Assembly: GCA_018971625.1 (NCBI GenBank)
Contig: JAGXAJ010000003.1
Span: forward strand, 34,264 to 98,263
Source: Pseudomonadota bacterium
GTDB taxonomy: Bacteria; Pseudomonadota; Alphaproteobacteria; Rhizobiales; Xanthobacteraceae
Reading direction: 5' to 3'
DNA: 64,000 nt
Of the stretch, positions 47,800-57,050 are shown piece by piece; position 1 is the first letter of the stretch, and each line of letters begins with the position of its first letter. The notes under the pieces are model-generated. The model was not told where the DNA came from, did no database searches, and saw only the letters and a list, made by a program, of their open reading frames with translations. A program made the translations under genes and the position numbers.

Positions 47800-48791
47800 G
47801 CAACGGCCGACCCAGAAACGGACCGGTCCTTCTCGCTGACATTGGCGGGACCAACGCCCGCTTCGCAATCGTGGACCGCGGTAAAGTCGGACCGATCGAA
47901 CATTTCAAAGTCGCCGATTTTTCCAGCGTAATCGAAACGATCGCCGCTTTCCTCAGCCGTCGCGCAGCCCCCGCGCCTGAAGCCGCCGTGCTTGGGGTCG
48001 CCGGGCCGGTGGAAAATAATCGCTGCATTATCACCAATAGCCGATGGATGATCGACGCGGCCGATCTGCGGAACAGGTTCGGGCTCCGGACAATTCATCT
48101 CCTCAATGATTTCGAAGCCGTCGCCTGGTCACTGCCAGCCTTGCAACCCTCCGATCTCCTCCCGATTGGACGGCAGCCGCCGACGACCGGTGCACCCATG
48201 CTTGTGGTCGGACCGGGCACCGGCTTTGGTGCAGCTTGCCTTTTTCCGCGCGCGCCATTGGTGGCGGTCACCGAAGCCGGTCATTCGACCCTGTCTGCAA
48301 CCTCAGAAAGGGAGGAGCGCGTCATCGGCCGGCTGCGCAAGCGCTTTGAGCACGTATCCGTGGAGCGAGTTCTGTCCGGATCCGGCCTTGCAAACCTCTA
48401 TCAGGCGCTTGCCGCTATCGATGGCGTGGTCGTCTCCGACCGCGATCCCGCAGCCATAACTCAAGCAGCATTAGACAAGAGCTGTGACGTCTGCTGTGCC
48501 GCACTCGATATGTTCTGCTCGCTGCTCGGCGCCGTCGCTGGAGATCTCGCGCTGACTTTCTGCGCCCGAGGCGGGGTCTATATTGCGGGCGGCATCGTGC
48601 CGCGCTTTGCCGATCACCTCATTGAATCGAAGTTTCGAACGCAGTTCGAAAGCAAGGGGCGCTTTGAGCCCTATCTGCGCGGTATACCAATCAGCGTCAT
48701 TCTCCACCCCGACAGTAGCTTCGTTGGGCTCAAGGCGTTCTTCGATCGAAATATGGCAATCACCAATACATCTACGGTCCATATCAGCTAA
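47796..48791 (+). CDS. glk: glucokinase
   Basis: ATP-dependent phosphorylation of glucose. Glk-family motifs: phosphate-1 VLLADIGGTNARFAIVD, AVLGVAGPVENNRCIITNSR, catalytic Asp in IHLLNDFEAVAWSLPAL, phosphate-2 LVVGPGTGFGAACL, TEAGHSTLSATSERE and adenosine motif GGVYIAGGIVPRFAD. 331 aa, normal size. Overlaps GH1 upstream and pfkB downstream (TAATG), so all three are co-translated. It would act on glucose released by GH1 and GH4. Confidence 0.93.
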   Translation: MSNGRPRNGPVLLADIGGTNARFAIVDRGKVGPIEHFKVADFSSVIETIAAFLSRRAAPAPEAAVLGVAGPVENNRCIITNSRWMIDAADLRNRFGLRTIHLLNDFEAVAWSLPALQPSDLLPIGRQPPTTGAPMLVVGPGTGFGAACLFPRAPLVAVTEAGHSTLSATSEREERVIGRLRKRFEHVSVERVLSGSGLANLYQALAAIDGVVVSDRDPAAITQAALDKSCDVCCAALDMFCSLLGAVAGDLALTFCARGGVYIAGGIVPRFADHLIESKFRTQFESKGRFEPYLRGIPISVILHPDSSFVGLKAFFDRNMAITNTSTVHIS

Positions 48792-49730
48792 TGACGGACA
48801 TCGCAACGATTACGCCTAACCCAGCGGTCGATCTGTCGACGTCGGTCGAGAAGATCGTCCCGGTCTGCAAGCTTCGGGGCACGTCGCAACAACGCGATCC
48901 CGGCGGCGGCGGAATCAATGTGGCGCGCGTTGTCAGACGTCTCGGCGGGGATGTCCGCGCGATCTACCCGGTGGGCGGGGCGACCGGCGATCTGCTGCGC
49001 AATTTGCTCGACAAGGAAGGCGTGCAAAGTCAAACCTTCTCCATTGCAGAGGAAACGCGCGAAGATTTCTTCGTCACCGAAGTCGCCACCGGTCAGCCAT
49101 TCCGCTTCATCCTGCCAGGACCAAGGCTCAGTGCCGAAGAGTGGCAACAATGCCTGACATTGCTTTCCAGGATCGAGCCATTCCCCCGCTCTGTGGTCGC
49201 GAGCGGGAGCCTGCCGCAAGGCGTTCCCGACGACTTTTATGCGAGGTTGACGAGGATCGCGAGGCAGCGTGGCGCCCAGATGGTCCTTGATACATCGGGC
49301 CCGGCGCTTGCTGCTGCTGTGGCCGAAGGGGTCGATTTGATCAAACCGAACCTGCGGGAAATGCGAGAACTGGCTGGGCGGGAGCCAAATGATGCCCGTG
49401 AATGGGAAGCTGCAGCGAAAGCTCTCATCCATAGCGGCAAAGTCGCCACCATTGCATTGACCATGGGCCATCTTGGCGCGGTGCTCGTCACCTGCGACGA
49501 GGTATTACGGGCTGAGCCGCTTTCCATCGCGCCGATCAGCGCCGTCGGCGCCGGCGACAGCTTTCTCGGAGCGCTGCTCTGGCAGCTCGCATCAAGAGGA
49601 AATCTCGAACAGTCCTTTCGCTACGGCGTCGCCGCGGGGGGCCGCCGCGCTGTTGAACCGCGGCACCGGTCTCTGCCTGCTCGCCGACGTCGAGCGTCTT
49701 GCGCAGCAGGTTGTCATCAAAGCGGCGTGA
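48791..49730 (+). CDS. pfkB: 6-phosphofructokinase II (PfkB type), C-terminal frameshift
   Basis: PfkB-family sugar kinase most like Pfk-2: ATITPNPAVDLSTSVEKIVP, DPGGGGINVARVVRRLGG, VGGATGDLLRNLLDKEG, FRFILPGPRLSAEEW, VVASGSLPQGVPDDFY and the catalytic GAGDSFLGALLWQLA. In a run of six G near 49635 one base seems added. The written frame diverges after GVAAGG, while the other frame gives AALLNRGTGLCLLADVERLA and stops at 49730. All catalytic residues precede the shift; as written the frame runs on to 49783. It would provide the Pfk step. Confidence 0.88.
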
Positions 49731-50850
49731 CCGATTCGACGGGGATGGACGTCTTCTCGCGAGCGGCCGACGAGAATTCATGATTGAGCTCGTCGAGCGA
49801 AAGGAGCAGGCGCCCCACTCTTTCAAGGGAAGAAAACCAATCCGCCAAGCGGCCGTAGTTGTCGACGAGCCAGTTGAACGAACCCTGAACGAGAGTGAAA
49901 GCTGCGGCGGCCTGCGTGAGCTCGCCGAGCGTCATGGTCCCTGCCAAGAATTTTGGTGAACACAGCACGAGCCCCACGATTGGCGCGAGTAACGTGTTTC
50001 CCTGCGAGACCAGCGTGGTGTGCACGAGCAGCCAACACAAGCGCCGCCACTGGCTGAGCACATTCCGCAATGCCTGCCGGAGCCCCTGCATGGCCTCCGC
50101 TTCCTGGCGCTTTGGTATCACTCCCTCACCTATATCCCGCACCAAGTGAGCCGCCGTAATCAGTTCTGCCTCAGTCTGGTTCTTGATCTGAACGATCCTG
50201 GTCAGCGGCGAGCCCACCAAAATCATCGCGACCGTTACGAGAATGGAATAGAACGCAACGCTCCCGACGAGATAGCCCGGTATCCAAAGCTCATAGCCGA
50301 AGATGGCGAAGCTGGCGTCGCCGCCGACATTCCACAACACTTGAATGAAGATGGCAGCGGTCAGCAGCGAAGAAACAAGTCCCAGCGCGAGATCAATCGG
50401 CGCGTCTGTTGCAATTCTGGCATCCTCTGCAATGCGATATTCGGGGATAATCTTCTGATCCCCTTGTATCAGCGCCAGACGGGAATATTGGTCATTGCCG
50501 ACCCAATAATCGATCAGACTGTTGGCCAGCCATTCGCGCCATTTGCGCTGCATCGTCATACGACCCCAGACCGACGTGGCCGCAAGCACAACGCTGGCTC
50601 CGCCCAGCGGAACCAGCAAGATCGCCTGAGTCCGCAAATGTTCGGGATTGCGGCTCTCCAGCGCGTCGAAGAAATCGCGATTCCAGTAGTTCAATCGGAA
50701 CTGAACATAGAGCTGTAGGGCGACGATGGCGACCAGCGAGGCGCAGAGCAGCCAAATGCGCCATGCTGACAAGCCTCGCCACAGACCTGACGCACTTTCC
50801 CAAAATCGGCGCCACTCCCGATGCCGGTTACTTTCGCGCTTATTGGACAT
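49717..50850 (-). CDS. SbmA/BacA-like ABC transporter membrane domain
   Basis: Inner-membrane protein of the ABC_membrane_2 type (YddA/SbmA/BacA group). Helices include IWLLCASLVAIVALQLYVQF, RTQAILLVPLGGASVVLAAT, LVSSLLTAAIFIQVLWNV and SVAFYSILVTVAMILVG; conserved NYWNRDFFDALESRN, ITAAHLVRDIGEGV and SFNWLVDNY are present. It ends at residue 377 with no nucleotide-binding domain, so it resembles the NBD-less SbmA/BacA transporters or is truncated. Convergent with pfkB, overlapping its corrected end by 14 bp. Confidence 0.85.
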   Translation of the reverse strand: MSNKRESNRHREWRRFWESASGLWRGLSAWRIWLLCASLVAIVALQLYVQFRLNYWNRDFFDALESRNPEHLRTQAILLVPLGGASVVLAATSVWGRMTMQRKWREWLANSLIDYWVGNDQYSRLALIQGDQKIIPEYRIAEDARIATDAPIDLALGLVSSLLTAAIFIQVLWNVGGDASFAIFGYELWIPGYLVGSVAFYSILVTVAMILVGSPLTRIVQIKNQTEAELITAAHLVRDIGEGVIPKRQEAEAMQGLRQALRNVLSQWRRLCWLLVHTTLVSQGNTLLAPIVGLVLCSPKFLAGTMTLGELTQAAAAFTLVQGSFNWLVDNYGRLADWFSSLERVGRLLLSLDELNHEFSSAAREKTSIPVESVTPL

Positions 50851-50964
50851 AAGTTTGACAGCTAAACATTTTTCATGCTGAAAGCTTGATCTTCCGCAAT
50901 GGTTTTTGCGGCTGGATAGGCAAAATTGTGCAAATTGCAATTGCTGCAATGCAGGGAAAGCACA

Positions 50965-53385
50965 ATGAATGCCTCCGTTTACACGCGCTGGTTCAAGGAT
51001 ATCCGGCTCGAGGATGTCCCACTGGTGGGAGGCAAGACTGCCTCGCTGGGCGAGCTTTTCTCGGCACTGGCGCCACAGGGCGTCAAGGTACCGAATGGAT
51101 TTGCGCTGACCGCGTCGGCCTATCGCGACGCGCTGACTCAGGCTGACGCTTGGGACAAGCTCAGCAACCTGCTCGCTGGCCTCGACAAGCGGAATATTGC
51201 AGATCTCACCAAGCGCGCCCGTGCAGCGCGCGCCATCGTCTTTGCAGCAACCGATCAAGACTATCTGCGACGCGAAATCAACAAGGCCTATCGACAACTG
51301 GAACAGGAATATGGAGCAAACGTCGCAGTCGCAGTACGCAGCTCAGCGACTGCCGAGGATTTGCCAACTGCGAGCTTCGCAGGACAACACGAAAGTTTTC
51401 TCAATGTTCGCGGTCCGGACGACCTGATGACCGCATGCCAGCGATGCTTTGCCTCGCTATTCACGGATCGAGCGATTTCCTATCGCATCGACAACGGCTT
51501 CGATCATTTCAAGGTCGCGCTGTCGGTTGCGGTCATGAAGATGGTCCGCTCCGATCTCGCAGCAAGCGGCGTGATCTTCACGCTCGACACCGAATCCGGG
51601 TTTCGCGACGTGGTGTTCGTGACCGGCACGTATGGCCTCGGCGAAAACATCGTCCAAGGAACCGTGGACCCGGACGAATTCTATGTGCACAAACCGACAT
51701 TCAACAACGGATTCCGCGCCGTGCTGTCGCGCCGGTTGGGGGCCAAGAAAATGCAGATGATTTATGCTAAAGGACGGGCGACCACCCGCAATGTGGCGAC
51801 ATCTCAGGCGGCCCGCAAGCGGTTCTGCATCGATGACAAGAATGTGCTTGAGCTCGCGCAATGTGCCATCGCCGTAGAGAAGCATTATTCCAAAAAAGCG
51901 GGTGCGGCGACTCCGATGGATGTGGAGTGGGCGAAAGATGGCCGTGAGGGCGCGCTGTACATCATTCAGGCGCGTCCGGAAACAGTTGCAGCCCGACGTA
52001 AGCTTGAAGCGCTCGAGAGCTATGCTCTCAAATCGACAGGCAAGGTTGTTGCCACCGGTCGCGCTGTCGGCGAGAAGATCGCAAGCGGAAAGCTTCGATT
52101 GATCAAGAACGACCGCGATCTTGGCGCTTTCAGGCCTGGCGAGGTGCTGGTTGCCTCCGCGACGAGCCCCGACTGGGAACCCGTGATGAAGACGGCGGCC
52201 GCTATCGTCACCGACCACGGCGGCAGAACCTGTCACGCCGCCATCATTGCCCGCGAGCTCGGTGTGCCGGCGGTCGTCGGCACCGAAAACATCACGCGGC
52301 AGGTGAAAACTGGAATGCCGGTCACTGTGTCCTGCGCGGACGGCGACATTGGCCATGTCTATCATGGGGCTCTGCCGTTTTCGGTCGAGCGGATCGCGAC
52401 GGACAAGCTGGAAAGGCCCAGCACCGAAATCATGGTCAACCTCGGTAATCCGGAAATCGCCTTCAAGACGGCCATGGCGCCGAGCGACGGCGTGGGACTG
52501 GCGAGGATGGAGTTCATTATCAACCAACACATCGGCATCCATCCGATGGCGCTCGCCCAGCCTGGCAAGATCAAATCGGCGCGCGACCGCCGATCGATTA
52601 AAACCCTCACCGAGCGTTACCAGAAGCCATCCGACTTCTTTGTCGAACGCCTATCGGAGGGCGTCGGCACGATCGCTGCGGCATTCTATCCACGCCCTGT
52701 TATCGTCAGGCTTTCGGACTTCAAGACGAACGAATATGCAAATTTGTTGGGTGGTGCCGACTTCGAGCCAAAGGAGGAGAATCCGATGCTCGGGTTTCGC
52801 GGCGCCGCACGCTATGCTCACCCGGCCTATGCCGAAGGGTTCGCGCTGGAATGCGCAGCACTGCGTCGCGTGCGCAACGAGATGGGGCTGACTAATCTCA
52901 AGATCATGATTCCATTCTGCCGGCGCCTCGAGGAGGCGCGCAACGTCATCCAGACCATGGCAGGTCACGGCCTTGCGCGAGGCAAAGAAGATCTTGAGAT
53001 ATTCATGATGTGCGAGATTCCGAACAATGTTATTTTGATCGATCAGTTCGCCAAATTGTTCGACGGATTTTCGATCGGCTCCAACGATCTGACCCAGCTC
53101 ACGCTGGGGGTCGACAGGGACTCCGACATCGTCGCGTTCGATTTTGACGAGCGCGATCCGGGAATGCTCCAAATGCTGACGATGGCGGTGACGGGAGCCA
53201 AGCGCAATCGGCGACACGTTGGGATCTGCGGTGAGGCGCCAGCAAATTATCCGGAAATTGCCAAATTCCTGACCGAGCTCGGCATCGACGCGATCAGTGT
53301 AAATCCATCGAGCGTCCTGCGCACCATGGCGGTCGTTCATGAGGCCGAACAGAGCAAAGCCAAATCAATAGTTGTCGCAGGGTAA
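50965..53385 (+). CDS. ppsA: phosphoenolpyruvate synthase
   Basis: Converts pyruvate, ATP and water to PEP, AMP and phosphate. ATG at 50965 with GGGAAAG upstream. N-terminal ATP-grasp: VGGKTASLGELFSALAPQGV, VAVRSSATAEDLPTASFAGQ, DVVFVTGTYGLGENIVQGTV, YIIQARPETV. Central swivelling domain with the catalytic His: TDHGGRTCHAAIIARELGVP. C-terminal PEP domain: NPMLGFRGAARYAHPAYAEG, MMCEIPNNVILIDQFAK, SIGSNDLTQLTLGVDRDS, VGICGEAPANYPEI. 806 aa, full length. With Pfk and phosphoglycerate mutase nearby it completes control points of glycolysis and gluconeogenesis. Confidence 0.95.
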   Translation: MNASVYTRWFKDIRLEDVPLVGGKTASLGELFSALAPQGVKVPNGFALTASAYRDALTQADAWDKLSNLLAGLDKRNIADLTKRARAARAIVFAATDQDYLRREINKAYRQLEQEYGANVAVAVRSSATAEDLPTASFAGQHESFLNVRGPDDLMTACQRCFASLFTDRAISYRIDNGFDHFKVALSVAVMKMVRSDLAASGVIFTLDTESGFRDVVFVTGTYGLGENIVQGTVDPDEFYVHKPTFNNGFRAVLSRRLGAKKMQMIYAKGRATTRNVATSQAARKRFCIDDKNVLELAQCAIAVEKHYSKKAGAATPMDVEWAKDGREGALYIIQARPETVAARRKLEALESYALKSTGKVVATGRAVGEKIASGKLRLIKNDRDLGAFRPGEVLVASATSPDWEPVMKTAAAIVTDHGGRTCHAAIIARELGVPAVVGTENITRQVKTGMPVTVSCADGDIGHVYHGALPFSVERIATDKLERPSTEIMVNLGNPEIAFKTAMAPSDGVGLARMEFIINQHIGIHPMALAQPGKIKSARDRRSIKTLTERYQKPSDFFVERLSEGVGTIAAAFYPRPVIVRLSDFKTNEYANLLGGADFEPKEENPMLGFRGAARYAHPAYAEGFALECAALRRVRNEMGLTNLKIMIPFCRRLEEARNVIQTMAGHGLARGKEDLEIFMMCEIPNNVILIDQFAKLFDGFSIGSNDLTQLTLGVDRDSDIVAFDFDERDPGMLQMLTMAVTGAKRNRRHVGICGEAPANYPEIAKFLTELGIDAISVNPSSVLRTMAVVHEAEQSKAKSIVVAG

Positions 53386-53388
53386 TCG

Positions 53389-53406
53389 CTCTCTTCGCGG
53401 AGAGAG
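53389..53406 (+). terminator. hairpin after ppsA
   Basis: CTCTCT (53389-53394) pairs with AGAGAG (53401-53406) around TCGCGG, four bases after the ppsA stop. No strong T-run follows. Confidence 0.4.
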
Positions 53407-53475
53407 TATCAAGTTTCCTCCACTTCATCATCCTGCAGGGCGTCCCGACATTGTCGCTCGTGGTCCTGGTGTTGT

Positions 53476-53489
53476 TTGAGCGAGATCAA
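53476..53489 (+). promoter_or_regulatory. FixK/FNR box before the universal stress gene
   Basis: TTGAGCGAGATCAA matches nine of ten fixed positions, 72 bp before the USP start. Confidence 0.65.
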
Positions 53490-53560
53490 TATTTTCAATG
53501 TCGTTCGAAACTAGCATTTCAATGCGGGACCGAGTGGCTGACGACGGCAAGGACACTCTC

Positions 53561-53989
53561 ATGACATCAATCCTCGTGGCTACCGACGGATCCGCGGGAG
53601 CAAATCGCGCAATTGAGGCCGCCGCAGAAATCGCCAAAGCCCTGGCATGCAATCTGTTGATCGTGACCGTTGCGGATCTCCTCCTGGGTGAGGAGTTGCG
53701 GCAACTGCCGCAAACCGGGGTCAGCACCGGCGATGTGCTAGAGGCGTTGACGTCGCGCACGCTGAGATCCGCAGAAGCCTGCGCGCGCCACCTCGGCGTG
53801 CTGCAGGTTGAAGTCAGGACAGCCTGGGGTGACGTTACTCGATCCCTCCTGGACACGGCCGTAAACAGCTCAGCCAAAATGATCGTCATCGGCCGCAGGG
53901 GTCGTGGCCAATTGGCCGGCTTGCCGCTTGGGAGCGTCTCTCAGAAACTTGTCAGCCTCGCCCCCTGCCCTGTCCTTGTCGTCCCCTAG
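53561..53989 (+). CDS. universal stress protein
   Basis: A 142-aa single UspA domain. MTSILVATDGSAGANRAIEA with the ATP-contact Asp, AAEIAKALACNLLIVTVADL, then the ATP-binding signature VIGRRGRGQLAGLPLGSVSQ followed by KLVSLAPCPVLVVP. The complete G-x2-G-x9-G-S motif places it in the ATP-binding (MJ0577-like) group. Monocistronic behind its own FixK box; low-oxygen induction of such proteins is well known in related bacteria. Confidence 0.93.
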   Translation: MTSILVATDGSAGANRAIEAAAEIAKALACNLLIVTVADLLLGEELRQLPQTGVSTGDVLEALTSRTLRSAEACARHLGVLQVEVRTAWGDVTRSLLDTAVNSSAKMIVIGRRGRGQLAGLPLGSVSQKLVSLAPCPVLVVP

Positions 53990-54231
53990 CCAACTGATCC
54001 CCTCCCCAACTGCGCCGCCCACCTTTTCTTTGCGCTCCTCTTCCTCCAGCCAGGCATAATATTCTTCGGCGTCGGGGTCGTATTCAGCTCGGGCTCGGGA
54101 TACTCGGGCTCAATCACCTCTGCGCCGTTCGCATAATAATCTTCTAGCGTGAGGAAGGCTTTGCCGATATCGTTCAGCACCGCATTGATCTTGTGAGCTT
54201 CGACCTCTTTATATCCCGAGCGTTCCGGCAT
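53986..54231 (-). pseudogene. small conserved protein, one frameshift
   Basis: MPERSGYKEVEAHKINAVLN, DIGKAFLTLEDYYANGAEVI, EPEYPEPE, then a second frame EYDPDAEEYYAWLEEEERKE. Rejoined it is an acidic protein of about 80 residues, known to me as a rhizobial hypothetical. The shift lies near 54085, and an IS5 fragment ends 14 bp upstream of the start. Confidence 0.55.
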
Positions 54232-54244
54232 GTCGTCGATGTAC

Positions 54245-54616
54245 TCATACGAACCCCTTTTTTAAAAGGCTGGCCGCCGTGCAATGCGCCTTCAAATGTG
54301 TCGAGTCGATCATGATGCGCTCCGGTTTGGGTCCCTGGCCAGCGAGCGCGACGAAGACGCGGTCGAAAACGCCGAGCCGGCTCCAGCGTATGAAGCGGTT
54401 GTAGAGCGTCTTGTGCGGCCCATAAGCCCTGGGCGCGTCTTTCCATCGCAGACCGTTGCGGATCACATAGACGATGCCGCTGACGACACGCCGGTCGTCG
54501 ACGCGCGGCACACCGTGAACCAGAGGAAAATGCCGCGAGATCCACGCCATCTGGCGCGCGCTCAGCAAAAACAAATCACCCATCAAAGTCCCCGAATCGG
54601 AAAGACTTTGAATCAC
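54245..54616 (-). pseudogene. IS5-family (IS427-like) transposase, first half
   Basis: FLLSARQMAWISRHFPLVHG, VPRVDDRRVVSGIVYVIRNG, LRWKDAPRAYGPHKTLYNRF, IRWSRLGVFDRVFVALA and IMIDSTHLKAHCTAASLLKK with the first catalytic Asp. This is the OrfA part of a two-frame IS. It breaks off right after SLLKKG and the second frame is absent. Confidence 0.85.
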
Positions 54617-54712
54617 ACCTCAAACAAATTTAATAGGTCCTGACCCTAGCTGTTGAAGCTATATCGGCCACGGCAAGGGGCCTTTTTAACTTCAGGTCTG
54701 CGGGGGACGGCC

Positions 54713-54922
54713 ATGGCATCCAAGAAACTGCGCGACCTCACGACCAAACGCGCGACGGCCGATCACCAGGAGGAGTTCAACAAGCACATCAGCGACGACG
54801 CTGATGACCGCAGCGTCCGCCTGCTTTTGCCATCCGTGCTGGAGCGGTCGGTTTGGTCGCCACGACTGAGAAAGGAACCGCGCGAATCTGCGCGCTCAAT
54901 GCCCGACCGCTGCGCGTCATGA
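54713..54922 (+). CDS. hypothetical protein, 69 aa
   Basis: Charged N-terminal helix (MASKKLRDLTTKRATADHQE, EFNKHISDDADDRSVRLLLP) then an Arg-rich, less regular second half that may be out of frame. GGGGGACGG precedes the ATG. Unknown. Confidence 0.4.
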   Translation: MASKKLRDLTTKRATADHQEEFNKHISDDADDRSVRLLLPSVLERSVWSPRLRKEPRESARSMPDRCAS

Positions 54923-55011
54923 GCGATTGGATCAGCGACTGCGAGGCATATTGGGGCTTGGGCCCCTCGGGACTCCGACCGCACCTTCGTGGTCTTACCG
55001 CCCTTGAACCG

Positions 55012-55236
55012 TCATTCCACAAGTAGACTTGTAAAGAATGGCGCGGTGATCTCAGTGACTGACGGTTCCTTCTCACCAGAAGTGACGGTGGTGACAAATT
55101 CGTTTTTGCAGTTCCAACAGTACCAGAGATTCTGGACTTCCCGCGCATTGACGCGTTCATCCCACTCGATACTGACTAAGGTGGAGCCGCACCGAGGGCA
55201 TTTTTCGTGATGATGTGACCTTGAGATCGATGCCAT
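55012..55236 (-). CDS. zinc-ribbon protein, 74 aa
   Basis: Two CxxC pairs (EKCPRCGSTLVSIEWDERVN and LWYCWNCKNEFVTT) about 30 residues apart form a zinc ribbon; the end (SGEKEPSVTEITAPFFTSLL) is less ordered. GGGAGAG precedes the start at 55236. Probable nucleic-acid or protein binder; no specific family. Confidence 0.7.
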   Translation of the reverse strand: MASISRSHHHEKCPRCGSTLVSIEWDERVNAREVQNLWYCWNCKNEFVTTVTSGEKEPSVTEITAPFFTSLLVE

Positions 55237-55753
55237 GTGAGCTCTCCCTCCTTTTGTCCGTGTGCAGCATGCGATGCCCCAGCAGCCATAGGTTAATTTT
55301 CCACCATGTCCCGAAGGCGCGTTCATGTCCGATCCCCTTAGCGAAACTGCCGCCGTCGCTTCGCGCGAGGGCGGAGCGTTGTTCGCGGCTCACATACTTC
55401 GTGCCAGATGATGTCCGCGTGTCACCGGTAAGGTCGCATGGGAGTTCATTGAGAAGCACCTCATCCGTTCGGCACGATGAAGGCTCGCATGGGAGCGCCG
55501 CACTTCCTCACCAAAACTCTTCCCAAAGTCGCCGCCGAATGGCGCTCTCTGTCCTGGTCTGCAATCTGACACGGGTTTAAACATGGTCGGGATCAAGCCG
55601 CTGATCGCGGCGACCGAGACCGCCTCGGCTCCCCGGTTCTCAGAACCGACTTCCCTTCAGACCATTTCTACACAACCATGACCGTATCTGATCTCGCCAG
55701 CTGTGGCCGCCATGGTCTGCTTCGCAGTGGCGAAGCGGGGCCGGATAATCCCA
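55237..55753. other. no gene recognised
   Basis: Open frames on both strands lack starts, ribosome sites and family resemblance. No RNA gene or IS end seen. Confidence 0.35.
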
Positions 55754-55954
55754 TCAGATGAGATGGTCCGCGCTAGAAATCCTCCAAGCGCTCCGAATTT
55801 CCTCGTGGAGCTTTTCGAGCGTCTCGAAGACTGCGTTGAGATGAATCGATTTTCCATCGTTAGTTTTGCACGAGACTGTCGCTCGACGTTTATGGAAGTC
55901 AACAGCAACGCGCGCGTGTCGCGTTATGTCGAAAGTTACGTCTTGATTCGACAT
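55754..55954 (-). CDS. conserved hypothetical protein, 66 aa
   Basis: AAAGGAGAG precedes the start. MSNQDVTFDITRHARVAVDF, HKRRATVSCKTNDGKSIHLN, AVFETLEKLHEEIRSAWRIS. A small beta-strand pair followed by a helix; no known family but regular and probably real. Confidence 0.6.
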   Translation of the reverse strand: MSNQDVTFDITRHARVAVDFHKRRATVSCKTNDGKSIHLNAVFETLEKLHEEIRSAWRISSADHLI

Positions 55955-56099
55955 GTGCGAAATCTCTCCTTTTCGAATGAAACGCTCCGAAGAGCGCTAA
56001 TGCAATGCTGAAATGGCTAGAATTACTTTTATTCTCACCGGCACCGACGCTATCACGCTAATAGGTCTCTCGTTCGTCGTCATAACGCTCGGTATTGGA

Positions 56100-56500
56100 C
56101 GCACCCAACACGGCTTGGCTTGGCCTGTTGACGACTTACGTGACACCCACGATCGTTAACTTCTCCGGCGTGTTCCTGATCGCACTTCTCGCACTGTCGC
56201 CTGAAGACCGCGGTCTTATGCAGCTGCTTGGACTAGGCTAGTCGCTATCTTCGGCGTTGTTTATGGTTTCACGATAGGACTTTGGACCGCACGCAATGAT
56301 GGCGCTCTGTCTTTCCATGGCGTCGTCCCGTCGTTTGCTATCTGGGAATTATCGCCGCTATCGCGGGTGCTTGGACCGAAGTTGGGTCAACGATTCAAGT
56401 GTATTTCGTCTTTGGTGTTGTCTCGGCAGAGCTGTTACTCGCAGGAATGCGGAACGCCAGGGCAGCGGCCCGCCGAAGCGGCAATATCGGAGTTGACCTA
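56100..56500 (+). pseudogene. multi-span membrane protein, frameshifted
   Basis: Fragments in three frames form one four-helix membrane protein: LLTTYVTPTIVNFSGVFLIA, LLALSPEDRGLMQLLGLG, VAIFGVVYGFTIGLWTARND, VVPSFAIWGIIAAIAGAWTE and YFVFGVVSAELLLAGMRNA. At least three shifts and one stop. Family not named. Confidence 0.5.
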
Positions 56501-56566
56501 GCTCAATGACGTGCAGCCGCGCCTCAGTCCTTATTCGGTCCATCATTAAAGCCCTGGGAGGAAGCG

Positions 56567-56735
56567 ATGCGGGAGCCGGCACGTGATGCAAATTATTGGC
56601 GCAATCGCGCTACCGCCACCCGTGGCAAGACGAAAGAGCAATCAGTATTTGGTAATCCGAAAGTGGACCTGCTCAAGGTAGCCAACAGTATGAGCGCCTG
56701 GCCGAGCGCGTTGGAACGGTGGAGACGTACTGAAC
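56567..56735 (+). pseudogene. small conserved helical protein, one frameshift
   Basis: GGGAGGAAGCG precedes the ATG. MREPARDANYWRNRATATRG, then VDLLKVAN, and after a one-base change YERLAERVGTVETY. The rejoined product resembles a common bradyrhizobial small protein with a repeated YxRLAxR helix. Confidence 0.55.
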
Positions 56736-56774
56736 TGAGCCGGACGAGGCCTCTAGTCAGGGGATGATCTTTCG

Positions 56775-57035
56775 GTGCCGCGGATCATGACCATATGCCC
56801 GATTACGCAAAGGACGATCCCGACAGGCTTGCGTACAAACATGGTCATATTTGAAAGCCTGCCAGATGTTGCCGTGCCGGTTTGTTGCGCCGAATGCGGC
56901 GGACAGCACAGGTGGTTTCCCAGCGATGCTTGGGTAGAACGGGCCCATCAATTCCCCAACAACAGCGGCCATCCAGTTCGATTGCCGACTCCTGCGGACC
57001 GGACTTCACCTGCAGCGCCAAGGCGCTTAAAATGA
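56775..57035 (+). CDS. hypothetical protein with zinc-finger-like cysteines, 86 aa
   Basis: MPRIMTICPITQRTIPTGLR, then VCCAECGGQHRWFPSDAWVE. Cys at about residues 8, 37, 38 and 41 with a His could bind zinc. Similar small proteins occur in many rhizobia. The Pro-rich tail may be frame-altered. Confidence 0.6.
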   Translation: MPRIMTICPITQRTIPTGLRTNMVIFESLPDVAVPVCCAECGGQHRWFPSDAWVERAHQFPNNSGHPVRLPTPADRTSPAAPRRLK

Positions 57036-57050
57036 CTCGCCACTGTCACG

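Noticed and set aside
56491..56504. TTGACCTAGCTCAA as a FixK box
   Set aside because: Two mismatches and within a decayed membrane gene.
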